This document shows positions 50,249-61,679 of a DNA stretch of 64,000 nucleotides, piece after piece (the stretch's first letter is position 1; each line of letters opens with the position of its first letter). The stretch is from the NCBI GenBank assembly GCA_013397075.1, contig VWZS01000832.1:11423-75422 (forward strand), written 5' to 3'. This stretch comes from Rhabdornis inornatus (lineage: Eukaryota > Chordata > Aves > Passeriformes > Rhabdornithidae). Below the pieces are notes generated by a model. The model saw nothing but the letters and a program-made list of their open reading frames with translations. It ran no database searches and was not told where the DNA came from. Made by a program: the position numbers and the translations under genes.

Positions 50249-52570
50249 TACTGGCTTTAATGATCTCAACAGTTTTGCACAGATATTTTAAGTTTCCAAG
50301 GAGGTTCCTATCAAAAACATGGCAAGTAAAGGATTTCTGATTAATGTGCTTTTAAAATGGTGTTTCTGTGCGTGTGTACACATATGTAAATGTATATATG
50401 TACATCTATATAAAATTGATTATCAGGGTTTTTTATATTGTTTACATTAATAATTTCCTCTGGTTGTCATATCCAGTTTGACTTCTGTAAAAAGTTTACT
50501 CTCATCTAAGCTGTGCTATAAATGCTAAAGCATGTTATGGTATGTTAGTTTTTCTTAAAAATATGTTTTCCTAAGTCTCACTGTACTTTAAGAGATGGAC
50601 ATCACAACTAACTTTAACTTCTATTAAAGAAGGGATACCTGTAGAGATAAGGCAGCCACTCTGAGGCATGAAAACAGACTGACACTGTTTTCTGAGAAAA
50701 TCTCGGCCTGTGATTAATGACCCCCTTGCACACAAATACTTGTTTTGTTCAGATACATGATATATCTGAGGTTTAATACTGAATCACAAAAAGCAGTGTT
50801 TACTTCCAGAAGACTTTTGGGAACAATAGAAACCTTCAAAACTATTCCTGAATGATTTTGTTGTCATCTATAATAACTATTATTACTGGTTTATTTGTCA
50901 AGTTAATGTTGTAAATATTATTTCATTCTTATGTGCCTAAACTCGTTTCTCACATGCTTTTAATAGTAGCATTTTATACTTGGCTTTTTATCTCATAATG
51001 CAATGGTAAGATAGGACTATATTATTCAAAACTTCTGGAGTCATCTTCTGTCTTCAACCTAAACCTGAAAGAGAAACATATATACTGCAGAAAATAAATC
51101 TCCCTGCACATTCTTTGTTGTTCCTTGGTAAACATAACTTTGTAGCATAACTTGGTAAACATAACCTTAGATAAGTGACAGTAGGCAAGTACAAGGCACC
51201 TTCATAAAGAGAATACACAAACCCTTCATCTACAGGTGGAAGGCATGTTATACCTCTGTACCATGAACAACTACGGTGTAGTGCAGACACAGAAAATGAG
51301 TTCTTTGGAAGATTTTGTTTCTTGTAATCTCCACATTTATTATATAGAAATCAGTATTTCCCAAATTCTTTTCTTATGGTTCAGTTAGAACACAGATGGT
51401 TATATAACTTTGAGAATAAATGTAAAAGTTCAGCTTTCATGCAGCTGGAGTTATTGGCCTATAACAATACCAGTTTCCATCTAGAATTTGCATTACTCAA
51501 TGTATGTATTTTAATTTATAGCTATTACGAGAACAACCCTGATGCCCTTCTGCATGTGTAGAGCTAATTGAAACTGAACTTTGGGCACTAGAGATAAAAA
51601 TGGAATTACTTTCCTATATTATGTGAATGAAATGCTTATATTCTGTTATTGTCTAATGTATTTTAAGTAATAGAAGTTTAATTTTCAATATAGAAATAAA
51701 AAGCTATCTGTGAGAACATTTTAACTTAGGGCAGAGAAAAAGAAATCCGTTTATATATGTGAAGGAAGAGTCTGCTTATAACCTAGTGAGGCTAAATGCT
51801 CTATTTCTTCTTGTAATTGTTTTCATCTTGATACCCAGGATGGCTTTTAACAAAAAGAACAGTCAGTGAATTAATCTATAAAATCTATGTCATCTTCATT
51901 AAGATTATTATGAATAACTTTGGGGATATACACTCTGAATGCTACAGTTTGTAACAGACTGAAATAAGTGAGGACACCATTTTGAAATATCTGTTCATGT
52001 GTTGAAATTTATTTCTTTGTAAACATAAAACTGTACCTTTAGAAATAATGAAATATGCCCCCCAAAAAACGACAAATACTCAGAAAGGCCCAAACATTCT
52101 CTTGAGCATTCATCTGAGGTACAGAAAAATCAGAATCAAGGTTCAGTTTTGCATAGTGTTTTGCCTCTGGCCTTAAAAAGCTCCTATCAGTGCTCTGTGC
52201 ACTCCAAGTGACAGCATTTCTGCTTCATTTCTGCTGCTTCCTAATTGTGACGTTGGCTATTCTGGAACTTCATTATTCATTATCCTGTGTTTAAAACTAT
52301 GACATGTGAAGGCCTTGTTTTGGTCCTTTACCTGAATCAGACATGAGAAAACTTAAGGAAAATAATGTTTTTTAAGTGAGTTAAGCAGTGACTAAATGAT
52401 CAACTTAGGATGGATTTGCCTGTTTCTCTAGTCAGAACTTGCAACCTGAAAAAAGCCCCAAATCTCCAAAACTACTGATAAAACAAGACTGATTTTAAAA
52501 CTAGTGTTCTTCAAGGACTGAATGTCCTTTTTCTTCTAAGAGTTTCTCTGTTAGTTCTAATAAACAATAT
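50249..52570. other. AT-rich unique sequence, nothing recognised
   Basis: A small direct repeat, CTTGGTAAACATAAC, occurs at 51124-51138 and 51151-51165 (27-bp offset). The block at 52140-52420 is more balanced in composition but has no decisive motif. Confidence 0.5.
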
Positions 52571-52584
52571 AAGAGAGAGAGAGA
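52571..52584. repeat. (GA)n microsatellite
   Basis: Seven AG repeats. Confidence 0.9.
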
Positions 52585-52623
52585 CTGAGTCAGGAGATGG
52601 TAGTGCTTGGCAACAAAAAGGGA

Positions 52624-52658
52624 GGGGAAGGGAAGGGAAGGGAAGGGAAGGGAAGGGA
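52624..52658. repeat. (GGGAA)n microsatellite
   Basis: About seven tandem GGGAA units in a strand-asymmetric purine tract. Ser/Leu/Pro/Phe-rich frames on the minus strand across it are artefacts. It is the only clearly G-rich exact microsatellite in the window. Confidence 0.97.
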
Positions 52659-54187
52659 CGCCTAAAATACACCTCCTTCCAAAAAAATCCCCACCAACCA
52701 AACACCGAACATTATTTTCCCATTTGTAAGAATTAATCACTTTTATTCATATTTTTATGACATCCTTACGTACCAAACAATTTACATCTCACTTGTTTGT
52801 CACTGACATAGTTTTCATCTCTGAAACCTGCAAAGGAGTTTCCAAAACAGCCTCAAGTTCTGTTCTAAATGTGCCCTTTATTACTTCTGTTTCAACAATT
52901 CTTAGAATTTTTGTGGTTTATGTATATATATATAATTTCATACCAATTCAATTTAATATCAAATAATCCACCAACTTTTACTTCCTTTCATGCTATTTTT
53001 AATTATCCCATTTTTTAAAAAATATTTTTCTGTAATAATCACAAGTGTCCCTCAAGAAAACATTGCAGCCTAGGATATTTTTAAGGACGTACATAATCCA
53101 AAAGTTCTGTGATTGTTTTCTTTAATTTCCCACACTAAAATGTGTGGTTTAAAGCTTCTTTAAATTCAGCTGTTTGTGTCTCATTTTATTTCTGCCTGGA
53201 TTATTAATGGACAAATGCTGTAAGAACAGGACCCCGCTGTTGTCCAGTGTTCCTTGACTTCTTGTATCACCTCTATGCAGCATTCAAGATTGGGTAGCTT
53301 TGATAATATCTTAAAAGTGTAAGAATGTTTTATTTCTTTATATCATCAATAGAGCTGTTCAAGGATAGTAAATGGCCATTTATAAACAAAGTGTTAATTC
53401 ATTATCAAAACCAACAAAAATCTCATTACACAGTGATTAAGTCCAAGGTAATATGTCTTTGTTACTCTTCACCAAGGACTGCTTTTCTGACAGCAGTTAC
53501 AATGAAAACCCAGCCAAAAATCTTTGAGTTTTGATTAATAATTGGGTTGTGAATCTGAAAGACAGTGAAAGTCTAAAAGCCAGTCTCCTACCCTGTAAAT
53601 CAACAGCCGAACTTTTAAAATATTTTTTGGAACTTATTGTGTGCCAGAAAAAAAATCTATTAGCACACTCAAAAAAAGAACTGTTATTAAGCTATGAGCA
53701 ATGCAGCTCTGACTGAACATCTCATTGGACTATGATTTAGTGTCTTCTACACCTGTGGAGCTACCTTCAAACCCTATATTGGAAAAACAGAAAAAAGAAA
53801 ATTCATTATAAAAAGGCAAAACTAATATATTTTAAAAGCCCAGGAAAAAAAACCAACATGTAAGAAACACTCTAGTAAGAGATAAAGTAATACTTACTGT
53901 TACTGAAAAGCTTCTTAGCCTTTATAAGAGCAGAGTGTGAAAAATTTATTTATGCAAAATTGTAGTTCTTAAGGTCACTGAAAAAACCTTAGACTTTTAC
54001 CTATGAAGCTTAGTATTAGCACTATAATTCCAGAAAATATGATACACTGCATATTTGAACAAGACTGCAGCCTATGAATCTAAAGTCATAAATACTAACT
54101 TATTCAGGATTAATAAGGCATCAACTGCCTGTATCTTAATTTGGATAGACACATTAAAAAATACAGACACTTTGAAGAGACTTAAGC
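52659..54187. other. AT-rich unique sequence, nothing recognised
   Basis: No identifiable features. Short AT-driven open stretches only. Confidence 0.55.
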
Positions 54188-54246
54188 CAAATCAATTAGA
54201 TTAATCAATTAAATTAGTCAAATCAATTAATTAAACCAATCAAAAT
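54188..54246. repeat. Degenerate AATCAATTA-type repeat
   Basis: AATCAATTA / AATCAATTAA words recur four or more times in about 60 bases, separated by ATTAG and AGTCA. The unit resembles homeodomain sites, but the simplest reading is an old, decayed short tandem repeat. Confidence 0.75.
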
Positions 54247-55411
54247 TATAAAGAGTTTGGAAAACATCCCCTTCACAAAACATTTCAAATTGTTGAACTT
54301 CAGCCTAATATTTTAGTCTAAGCAAGTAAAGAATGCCTTCATAGAATAACTCCTTAAGTTCAGAAAAGACAGTAAAAATCCACTGTTGATATTAATTACT
54401 GCCACGACAGAACAAAAGAATCAATTTGGGGCAAGAAAGCTTCAGTATGAAAAACACTCTAATAGGAAGAATACTGATCTACTGGAAAAGTGCCCTTATA
54501 TCATTTATTCATAATCTTCCGATAATGGAGTAGATGAAGATCTGTCATAAAGCATATCAGGCTTTGGTTCAAGCTCATGAGCAGGACGTCTGCTGAAAAT
54601 TTTCTAGGATCAATAATTTTACATCTAAAAGTACTTTTATGCTATATTTACAGAATTTTCACAAGCTTCTGACCAAGATTTATCCAAAATTTAATGTCAT
54701 TACAAAAGCCAAAGTGTTCTCATGGCATAGTTTGAAGAGCAAATCTATTCTTCACATGCATTCTTCTTGGGGAAGAATGTCTTGGGGAACTTATCACTTC
54801 CTCAGGTATCCAAAGACTGGTTACAAGTTAGATGTCCAAGTTAGGCAGATCAGATCTATCTAAAAAAGCTGCACCTTTTTTAAGACAAGTTTTCCATATA
54901 AGTGTCCTCAAAGCTCTTTACTGTATTTAGAAGTTCCACTTATTGATGTAGTCTTTCCTGGATATGTGACCCAAACTGTAAATGGTAACATCTACTTAGA
55001 TCTCACCAATAGATCTATATCATCTCACCAATGATATTCTCTCCTGAAAGGAAATATCTGAAATATTCCTATTAATTTAGATGTCTTGAGATGTCTTCTT
55101 TTCTATCCACATTCCTTAAAACACCCGTGACTGGCAACAATGAAAGGGAATATGGAAAACAGCCCATATCTTGACCATTAAAACAGCATCAACGAGGCAT
55201 AAAAATAGATTACCTGAATTAAAAAAAAATGCAAAGGATCTCAACAGAGGCTTGAGTGAGATTTTCATATGTGAAAATATGTATGTAAATAATATCAAAG
55301 TACATTAGAAAATATAACAATAGTAAATGTAAGACTAAAATTTATGGAGTCAACCACAACATTCCTGGAAGCAGTAAGTAGCAGAGGATGAGGAAAGCTG
55401 TGAATATAAAG
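54247..55411. other. AT-rich unique sequence, nothing recognised
   Basis: No exon or repeat family. A short direct repeat of ATCTCACCAAT lies near 55000-55035. Confidence 0.55.
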
Positions 55412-55438
55412 AATAAAAGTAAAAAAAAAAAAAAAAAA
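55412..55438 (+). repeat. A18 run just after AATAAA
   Basis: AATAAA at 55412-55417 is followed three bases later by 18 adenines. The spacing is too short for a normal cleavage site, so a simple A-expansion is more likely than a retrocopied tail. Confidence 0.9.
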
Positions 55439-56119
55439 GAAAAAAATTAGAACTTCTATCTAAACTTCAACTTAGAATCACCGAATCACCATTGCTAAAT
55501 AGATTTTCATCATTGTATTGAAGAAATACTTAGATAAAGAATTTCCAGTCTTTTATCAGTGGATTTTCTCATCTTCAATACATCATTAAATCTTCCTTAC
55601 CGTTCACTTCAAAGAGTTAAATTGAAGCATCTGCATTAAAAAGAATGATATTTGGCTTTCAAGAAAAAAGAAAAAGTGAAAAAAAAAATGAGCATTGTAA
55701 AGGAAAGATTTCAAAATGTGTTTTTATATTTAGATTGAAGAAACAAAAGTCAGTTTTATTTTTGCAACATTACAGAACAAAAACTTATGAAAAATTATTG
55801 CACTGGAAAAAAATAATCCTTGAAACTATTTCTTCAATAATTTGTCACCAGTGTTTTCACTAACAAATAAATTTAACAATGGGCTCTCAAGGGTATGTTA
55901 TACATATAAAAAAATCAGAACCAACCCAATTCTTGTTTAGTAATACATCAAAAAAAGAGAAGAATAGTGAAACATAAGTGTATATAGATAAGTCAATAGA
56001 CTGTAGATGACAAATCAATAAAAAACCACTTTTTTCAGATGCAAATGGATTGTCTGTGTAAAAGACAGATCACACACTTTACAGAATACATGGTAACTGA
56101 AGAGTCAGAAGTAGATTTA
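55439..56119. other. AT-rich unique sequence, nothing recognised
   Basis: Includes Lys-rich frames caused by A-runs. No features identified. Confidence 0.55.
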
Positions 56120-56560
56120 TGGGGAAATTAATATCTTCAATATTATTAAGCACACAGGACTCCACCTGCCAAGAAATTTTATTTTCAGACTTGAGCTCTA
56201 AAGCCTGTTGGGACAGTCCTTCACCAATGACATCTCCTGGTACTCTCTAGGTAAGTTTCAGTGGAACGTGGCAGCTTTTCAAATTGCACACTATGATATT
56301 TCGATCATCTCCAGCATCGTATTTGGTATCCTGGGCTTTTGCAGCAGCATCCAGATGCCTGTCCATGAGCTAGGTGAATATTAGTTCCTGCCTTGAGTGG
56401 TAATCATAAATATAAACACGACTTGAACCCCTTCTGTAGGGAAGTCAGTTTTGAAAGATGAGCACACCAATAATCAAGAATATATTCGGATTCACACAAA
56501 GCTTTGCTGAGGTCAATCACCAGATCTGGCAGCAATAAAAAGACACAATCAGATATCCTC
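56120..56560. pseudogene. Unidentified protein-like stretch, possible decayed pseudogene
   Basis: The sequence turns more GC-balanced and carries coherent open stretches. On the plus strand, 56202-56384 is open for 60 codons. It holds WNVAAFQI and a hydrophobic segment (DISIISSIVFGILGF) able to span a membrane, then CSSIQM and LG before a stop. The WNV..F, Q and LG spacing faintly recalls the last membrane segment of L6 tetraspanins (TM4SF), a weak likeness. On the minus strand, in register, a frame from about 56460 to 56120 has few stops for its length. It reads, between stops, SSRVYIYDYHSRQELIFT, MDRHLDAAAKAQDTKYDAG and VPGDVIGEGLSQQALELK. The two readings cannot both be real, and I recognise neither protein. 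A disrupted retrocopy of an unknown mRNA is my preferred guess. It could also be a noncoding exon: a TTTTATTTTCAG acceptor-like site ends at 56188 and an AG/GTAAGT donor lies at 56249-56256. Confidence 0.3.
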
Positions 56561-56670
56561 AAGAATCATTTAATGAACAGATCAAATATCTCAATGTCAA
56601 AGAGGGTGCTCTTTTGTCTTCACTGAAAATAAATTCAGTAAAATTAACTCTAGTATGGAAATTAAATTGA

Positions 56671-56770
56671 CTTATTTTCTTTTTTGTTTGCTTTTTGTTT
56701 GTTTGAATTAGGTTTTTTTCTTGTTTGGTTTTTGTTTGTTTTGTTCAGTTGATTTTTTTTGTTTTATTTT
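56671..56770. repeat. T-rich (GTTTG)-like low-complexity tract
   Basis: T runs with interspersed G (TTTGTTTG, GGTTTTT) over 100 bases. Complementary in style to the C/A-rich tracts at 46050 and 50176. Confidence 0.93.
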
Positions 56771-57789
56771 CCTTCCAATGATAATTTTAAAGTGATTCTA
56801 AGAGAAATTAAAGATACATGTACAAAATATATAGGTGGGTAAGTCTGTGTGTGCATGCATGTAAGTATGGTAGACTATGGCAATAAAACAAATTTGTCTG
56901 CAGATTCTTAGCAATGTTTGTTAACACTGTTAAATATTTTACCATGTCAATGATATAATGGATTTATTTGGACACACAGGAAGATTTGGAGTGAACTCTA
57001 ACCTCAGTCATTTTACTTTTGCCTCAGTGAACTTTAAAAAGGATCTTTGATAGTGTTAACTATCTTGAGATTAAAACTTTATCCTCAAAATCTTTTTTAT
57101 GGGCAAAGAGGAAACTTATACATCAAGATAAGAATCTATTGTTAGCATAATTGAAATCTTATTGGTCTGACCAAAACATCTTTATTAGTTGCAATACAAT
57201 TATCACAAAAAAAAAAAAAAAGGCTGCTTCTATACAGACTTTCAATAGCAGTAATAATACAATATAAATTATTACAGACACACAAGTTTTCTACCTCTCT
57301 TTCTGCTCACTCATCCAGTGCTCCTCTGGGTACTGAAATAATTTTCTTCTGGCAATGGTGATGGGATGTATCATAACAGGGTGTCAACATCTGTGTTCTT
57401 ATGCTGGAACAATATGATGATGGAGTTGATGGTTTCCTCACTTTACATCTACAACCTCGTATGGTCATTTTGTTAGCATGCTTTTATATTTCTTTGTTTC
57501 TCACTGGTCTGCATTCCCATGTAACAACAGAATTTAATATGGTCTTTTGAGGGTGTTGGAGATTATTTTTTTGTTTTCTTTCTTACTCCTAAAGCTAGCT
57601 TTGTCTAGTTCCAGGTCTCCATTTCTTTAATTGACTATTGGTGCACAGATTATAGCCATGGGATTACCAGTGTTAGGCCTGTGCCCCTTTTCCCACCATT
57701 CCTATGTTCCTGTACTTTTCAAAGTAACCTCCTGGATCTTCACTTCTCAATGCCTTGGTTATGATATCAGGCCTGCTTTCTTATACTAA
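56771..57789. other. Unique sequence, nothing recognised
   Basis: AT-rich, holding the A15 run at 57207-57221. The last ~130 bases are more GC-balanced and may be unrecognisable CR1 preceding the tail. Confidence 0.5.
57207..57221. repeat. A15 homopolymer
   Basis: Fifteen consecutive A. Confidence 0.96.
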
Positions 57790-57866
57790 GTCATTATGGA
57801 AGTTGATAATTTTTAAGGTCCCTTCCAACCCAACCCATTCTACCATTCTATGATTCTATGAGTGTG
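57790..57866 (+). mobile_element. CR1 3' tail only, plus strand
   Basis: AAGGTCCCTTCCAACCCAACC followed by ATTCTACCATTCTATGATTCTATGAG is the terminal CR1 3' UTR and its ATTCTATG units. Less than about 80 bases are recognisable. An extreme 5' truncation. Confidence 0.85.
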
Positions 57867-58242
57867 TGAGACTGTGATTATGGTGACATTACAGTAACAT
57901 TACTCCATAGAGTGAAATAAACTGAAAACAAGAAGCCATTGCCAACTAGTCTTCTTGAAAAACCGCTGTCATAGCTAAACAAAATATAGCAGAGGTGCAG
58001 GTAGATCTAGTTCAGAGAAGAGAAACTTAACAAGCTTCTCTTTTGAAGCCCTGCATGTATGTTGAAAAGTCCGCACCATGTTACTGGCAGTTAAAGTACT
58101 ATTTCATAGGACTAAATGGTTACTCAGGCCAAAAACACATGAAGGAGAGTAGAATTAAGAAAAAATAAAAAGCTATGTATGTAAAAGATGATGTATCTTT
58201 GATTACTTAAATGGTTCAGCTTCTCATAGCTTTTCAATATAT
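57867..58242. other. Unique sequence, nothing recognised
   Basis: AT-rich spacer of about 375 bases between two CR1-derived segments. No features seen. Confidence 0.55.
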
Positions 58243-58352
58243 AAACATAGAATGATAGAATGTTTTGGGTTGGAAGAGACCTTAAAGCTCATCAAGCTCC
58301 AACTCCCCTGCCATGTGCAGGGGCACCTTCCACTAGGTCAGGTTGCAATGGG
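58243..58352 (-). mobile_element. CR1 3' tail, minus strand (part of an inverted CR1)
   Basis: The reverse-complemented tail (CATAGAATGATAGAATG) is followed by GGGTTGGAAGAGACCTTAAAG and CCTGCCATGTGCAGGGGCAC, which is the CR1 3' UTR on the minus strand. It is directly joined near 58350 to plus-strand CR1 sequence, so the two pieces probably came from one insertion with 5' inversion. Confidence 0.9.
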
Positions 58353-58665
58353 TGAGCAGCTGGCTCATGGGTCAGGCACAGAGGATGCCCATGAATGGGG
58401 TGACATCAGACTGGTCACCTGTCGTTAGTGGAGTTCATACTCAGCCCTGTGCTCTTCAACATCTTCATAAATGATCTGGATGCAGGGCTGGAAGGGATAC
58501 TCAACAAGTTTGGGGACTATACAAAACTGGAAGGAGCTGCTGACTCTCTCCAAGGCAGAGGCCCTGCAGAAAGACCCCAACAAATCCAAGCACTGGGCAA
58601 TCACAAACGGTATGAAGTTCAGCAAGGGAAAGTGTCAGATTATGCATTTCATACTACCTTGTTTA
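58350..58665 (+). mobile_element. CR1 reverse-transcriptase segment, inverted, plus strand
   Basis: The plus strand begins AATGGGTGAGCAGCTGGC and encodes part of the CR1 RT: SPVLFNIFINDLDAGLEG, then KFGDYTKLEG where the [FY]xDD catalytic box has lost its second aspartate. A frameshift follows, then GMKFSKGKCQIMHF, a CR1 segment downstream of the RT box. It is in the opposite orientation to the tail on its left. The ORF2 end between the two pieces is absent. It is inactive. Confidence 0.92.
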
Positions 58666-58724
58666 CTTATGCAGCCAGCCTGAAAAAAACAGATTGTTCA
58701 GTAGTTCAGGACAGTAGTTACTGT

Positions 58725-58766
58725 CTTTTTGTTTGGTTTGTTTTTTTTGGTGGGGTTTGTTTTGTG
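58725..58766. repeat. G/T-rich low-complexity tract
   Basis: TTTGTTTGGTTTG, T8 and GGTGGGG units, similar to 41481-41597. Lies about 60 bases after the inverted CR1. Confidence 0.9.
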
Positions 58767-59186
58767 AAATCTGAGGTTAAACTGAAGGTTTTAAACTTCT
58801 GACTCTCATATGACATGACTCTCATAAAATTCTGAACCTAGGATCAAGGTAGGTTGTACATGCAGACCATATCCACAATAATCATGGAAGTGAAAACTTG
58901 TTTGAATTCTTCCTATTCTAAACCTAAAAAAATAATTAAACTGCAGCAGAATCAATAGAATTTATTCAGATTCATAATTTAAGTTACTTGGCATTTGCTG
59001 AACACCAGCTCTGCAAAAAATTCACAACATTTTTCAATATTAAAGTTAATGGATTTCATTATCTGATGTACTTCTTCCCTGTGATTTGTGCTCTGTCTTG
59101 TTGACTATGATCATGCTGCCAAAACAAATTTTTATCTGCTTTTCCTTGGAATGGAAAGTTGGCAAACATATAAATATGTGATATTT
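58767..59186. other. AT-rich unique sequence, nothing recognised
   Basis: About 420 bases with no recognisable features. Short direct repeat of GACTCTCATA near 58801-58825. Confidence 0.55.
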
Positions 59187-59213
59187 TATCTATATGTAAT
59201 ATACATATAGATA
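59187..59213. repeat. Inverted repeat, 12-bp arms, 3-base spacer
   Basis: TATCTATATGTA at 59187-59198 and its exact reverse complement at 59202-59213. AT-rich; a potential cruciform. Confidence 0.92.
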
Positions 59214-59274
59214 TATTTAGGTTCCAGTTTCTGTCTCCCTTTAGCTGTAATGACACACTAAAAGCTAACAAGCT

Positions 59275-59460
59275 GTGAAGGCTCCAGTGGGGAAGAAATC
59301 AATGATTTGGTGCTCAGCAGTTCCCTATCAATTGCTGAACTATTGATTGACCACCAATCAATTGCTACACTGCTCCTACTGAGTCCCATAATGCAAATAA
59401 AGCGCATGGCTCAGGGGAAGAGGCAGCAGGATTCATAACAAAATTGAATGGAACATCAAA
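59275..59460. promoter_or_regulatory. Candidate regulatory block with PBX-like and octamer words
   Basis: TGATTGAC (59344-59351, PBX-like) lies among three ATCAAT/CAATTG words (59329-59363). A perfect POU octamer ATGCAAAT is at 59391-59398. The block is more balanced in composition than its surroundings. Motif density is suggestive, but there is no conservation evidence. The repeated CAATTGCT words could also be a small local duplication. Confidence 0.28.
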
Positions 59461-60719
59461 GAACATAAAGGAAAGGGAGAGTAGGTTGTAAGGAAAGAAC
59501 AGAGCAAAGTGGGCGGAGTGGAAAACAAGGCCATAAGGTTTCATTACAGTGTGTAGGTGAAATTATGTGAAAGTCAAAACTGGTGCTTAAAGACAGGGAA
59601 CTGCACAAATATAGACACTGAACTAATTTTAGGGCACTGTTATTCTCCCTTACCTTCTGTTTCTCAATTAAACACCCAAATTTTCAGGTAATCTGCATTC
59701 TATTTCCAGTGACACTCAGTAACAAGTGAAGTATGAGATCACAGAAAAAGCAAAAGCATGGGAAATATGAAACAGATCTAAATTAGTTACAATGTTGTAC
59801 TACACCCACTGTAATTGCTGTCAATAACAACAAAAAAAAAATAAAGAGAGAGATAAAGAATGAAGCTGTAAGATTGTAAGATTTGTGCTTCCTGAGAGTT
59901 TTGGGTTTTTTATCATTTAGTAAGGCACTGTTAGTCCACAATCCAGATTAATAGACAATTGTAGACTCCAAACATGTCTTAAATCTTAACTTTGCTAATC
60001 TCTGTCTACCTTTGAACAGAGAATTATCAATGGAGTAAGCTTAAACCACATGCAAGTTTATCAAATAAGAGTGGCATATGGACCAAGAAAGCAAAATAGC
60101 TGAAATGAGCTAACTATCAGAAAAAAAAGATCAGGACATAAAGGAAGCGTACCATAATAGAAGACCCAAGACCCATAGTGAAAGATTGAGTAGATGAGAT
60201 CTGTCCTGAAAATCTGAAAGTTAAGAAATATTGTCATGATATTTTGATGTGTTTTCATTGCTAAACACATTTGCAGTTTCAAATAATCAGAAGAAATTAA
60301 AGGAAATAGCTGATCACTTGGGGAAGTAACACTGAAGAAAATGGTAATGTCAAGTTTTTATAGCATCGGTTCAGTTCCTTGCTTCACCACCAAGTTTTAC
60401 TGTAATGGTGAAATTCAATCTGTGTGTACCTCAGTTCACTGTCTTTAATGGAGTGATAATAGTACATGCATACTTCTCAAGAGTGCTATAAGGATTAATA
60501 AATGCAATTAATGACTGTGAAGTCCATAGACAGTATGATATTAAGATCATTTAAATCCCCTATATAGATATTAAGAAGTAGGTGAATTAAACTTCTTAGA
60601 GGTTTTCCAATATGTTTAAAAAACATACTGTCTGATTCTGAAGGGTGGAAAGTGCAGGCAGTTTTCATTGGCTTCAGACAGAGTTGCTGAAGGTCTGTAC
60701 GTCTGAAAATCAAGCTATC
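59461..60719. other. AT-rich unique sequence, nothing recognised
   Basis: Contains an A10 run followed by TAAAGAGAGAGA near 59829. No gene or repeat family is seen. Confidence 0.55.
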
Positions 60720-60960
60720 CTATAAAGAGCTGTCTGACTTCTGGTTAGATGTGCTTTTAACACAAATCCCTGTCAGCCCTTGCTTACTTTTGCCATGCTT
60801 TCACTTTAAAATGCTGTCTATATTATTTGCTTTCATTGTTAAAAGACAGCTGTATGTGATTAATAAAAGAAGGCTCTCCATGTTAATCACCATCGCTTTT
60901 CTTATAAATATGTAAATTTTCAGACTCATAATCTCACTGCTTACCATCTATTGACAGTTG
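60720..60960. promoter_or_regulatory. Candidate regulatory block (weak)
   Basis: Contains AAAGACAGCTGTATG (an E-box CAGCTG), TGATTAATAAAAG (HNF1/homeodomain-like half sites), GTTAATCACCATC and TATTGACAGTTG (MEIS-like TGACAG) within 240 bases and without simple repeats. The call rests only on motif content. Confidence 0.22.
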
Positions 60961-61679
60961 GGAAAACTGGAATGAAATAGACTTACCCTACTTTTAAAAA
61001 CAATAAAACAAGTAGATATGATGTATTTTTAAAATGAGGACCTGTTATATCTTGGTGCTTGCTTCAAAGATAAGCTGGCACATATCTATCTTTGTTCTGT
61101 TGGTACAGTGTGTGTCAGACAAGGCACTTTGCCTTATTCCTAATTGTTAATAGTTTTTTAAAGTTATCTCATGACTAAGTATAACAGAGGTTACTTCTGT
61201 CTTTCTCACCTCCTCCAAATTTCACTAGGGCAGCAGCTCATCACTAAATTTCTCTGCAGTGCTACATCCCTTCCCCCTAACCCTTCATCTCTCTAGACAT
61301 CTGTGAAGGTTTGCCTGAGAGGAGCAGATCAGCTACAAAAGATCTCTGTGTTTGGGCGAAAAAACAGCTGAATGACAAGAATTTCTGAACTGTATTGAAA
61401 GGCTAACAAGTTAGGAAGAGCCTACTCGGGAACTGAACAAAATCTTGATACCAAGGTCAAAATTGAGCCTTTTTTGACAGACATTTAAAATGAGAGACAA
61501 CCAAAGACAGAATCCTATCTATTCCTCAGAGGCGTGAATGTTTACTACTGGGAGTAGCAGTCTGGTCTTCACTCATATTTGCCCTTTTCTTTCTAGTATC
61601 TTTTGCATCTTATTGAACAAACTATATTCAACAAAGAGAGATTATGAAAATTTCTTTCCTATGGAAAAAATAATTATAA
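60961..61679. other. Unique sequence, nothing recognised
   Basis: Mixed composition, with a C/T-rich patch at 61200-61310. No features identified. Confidence 0.5.
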
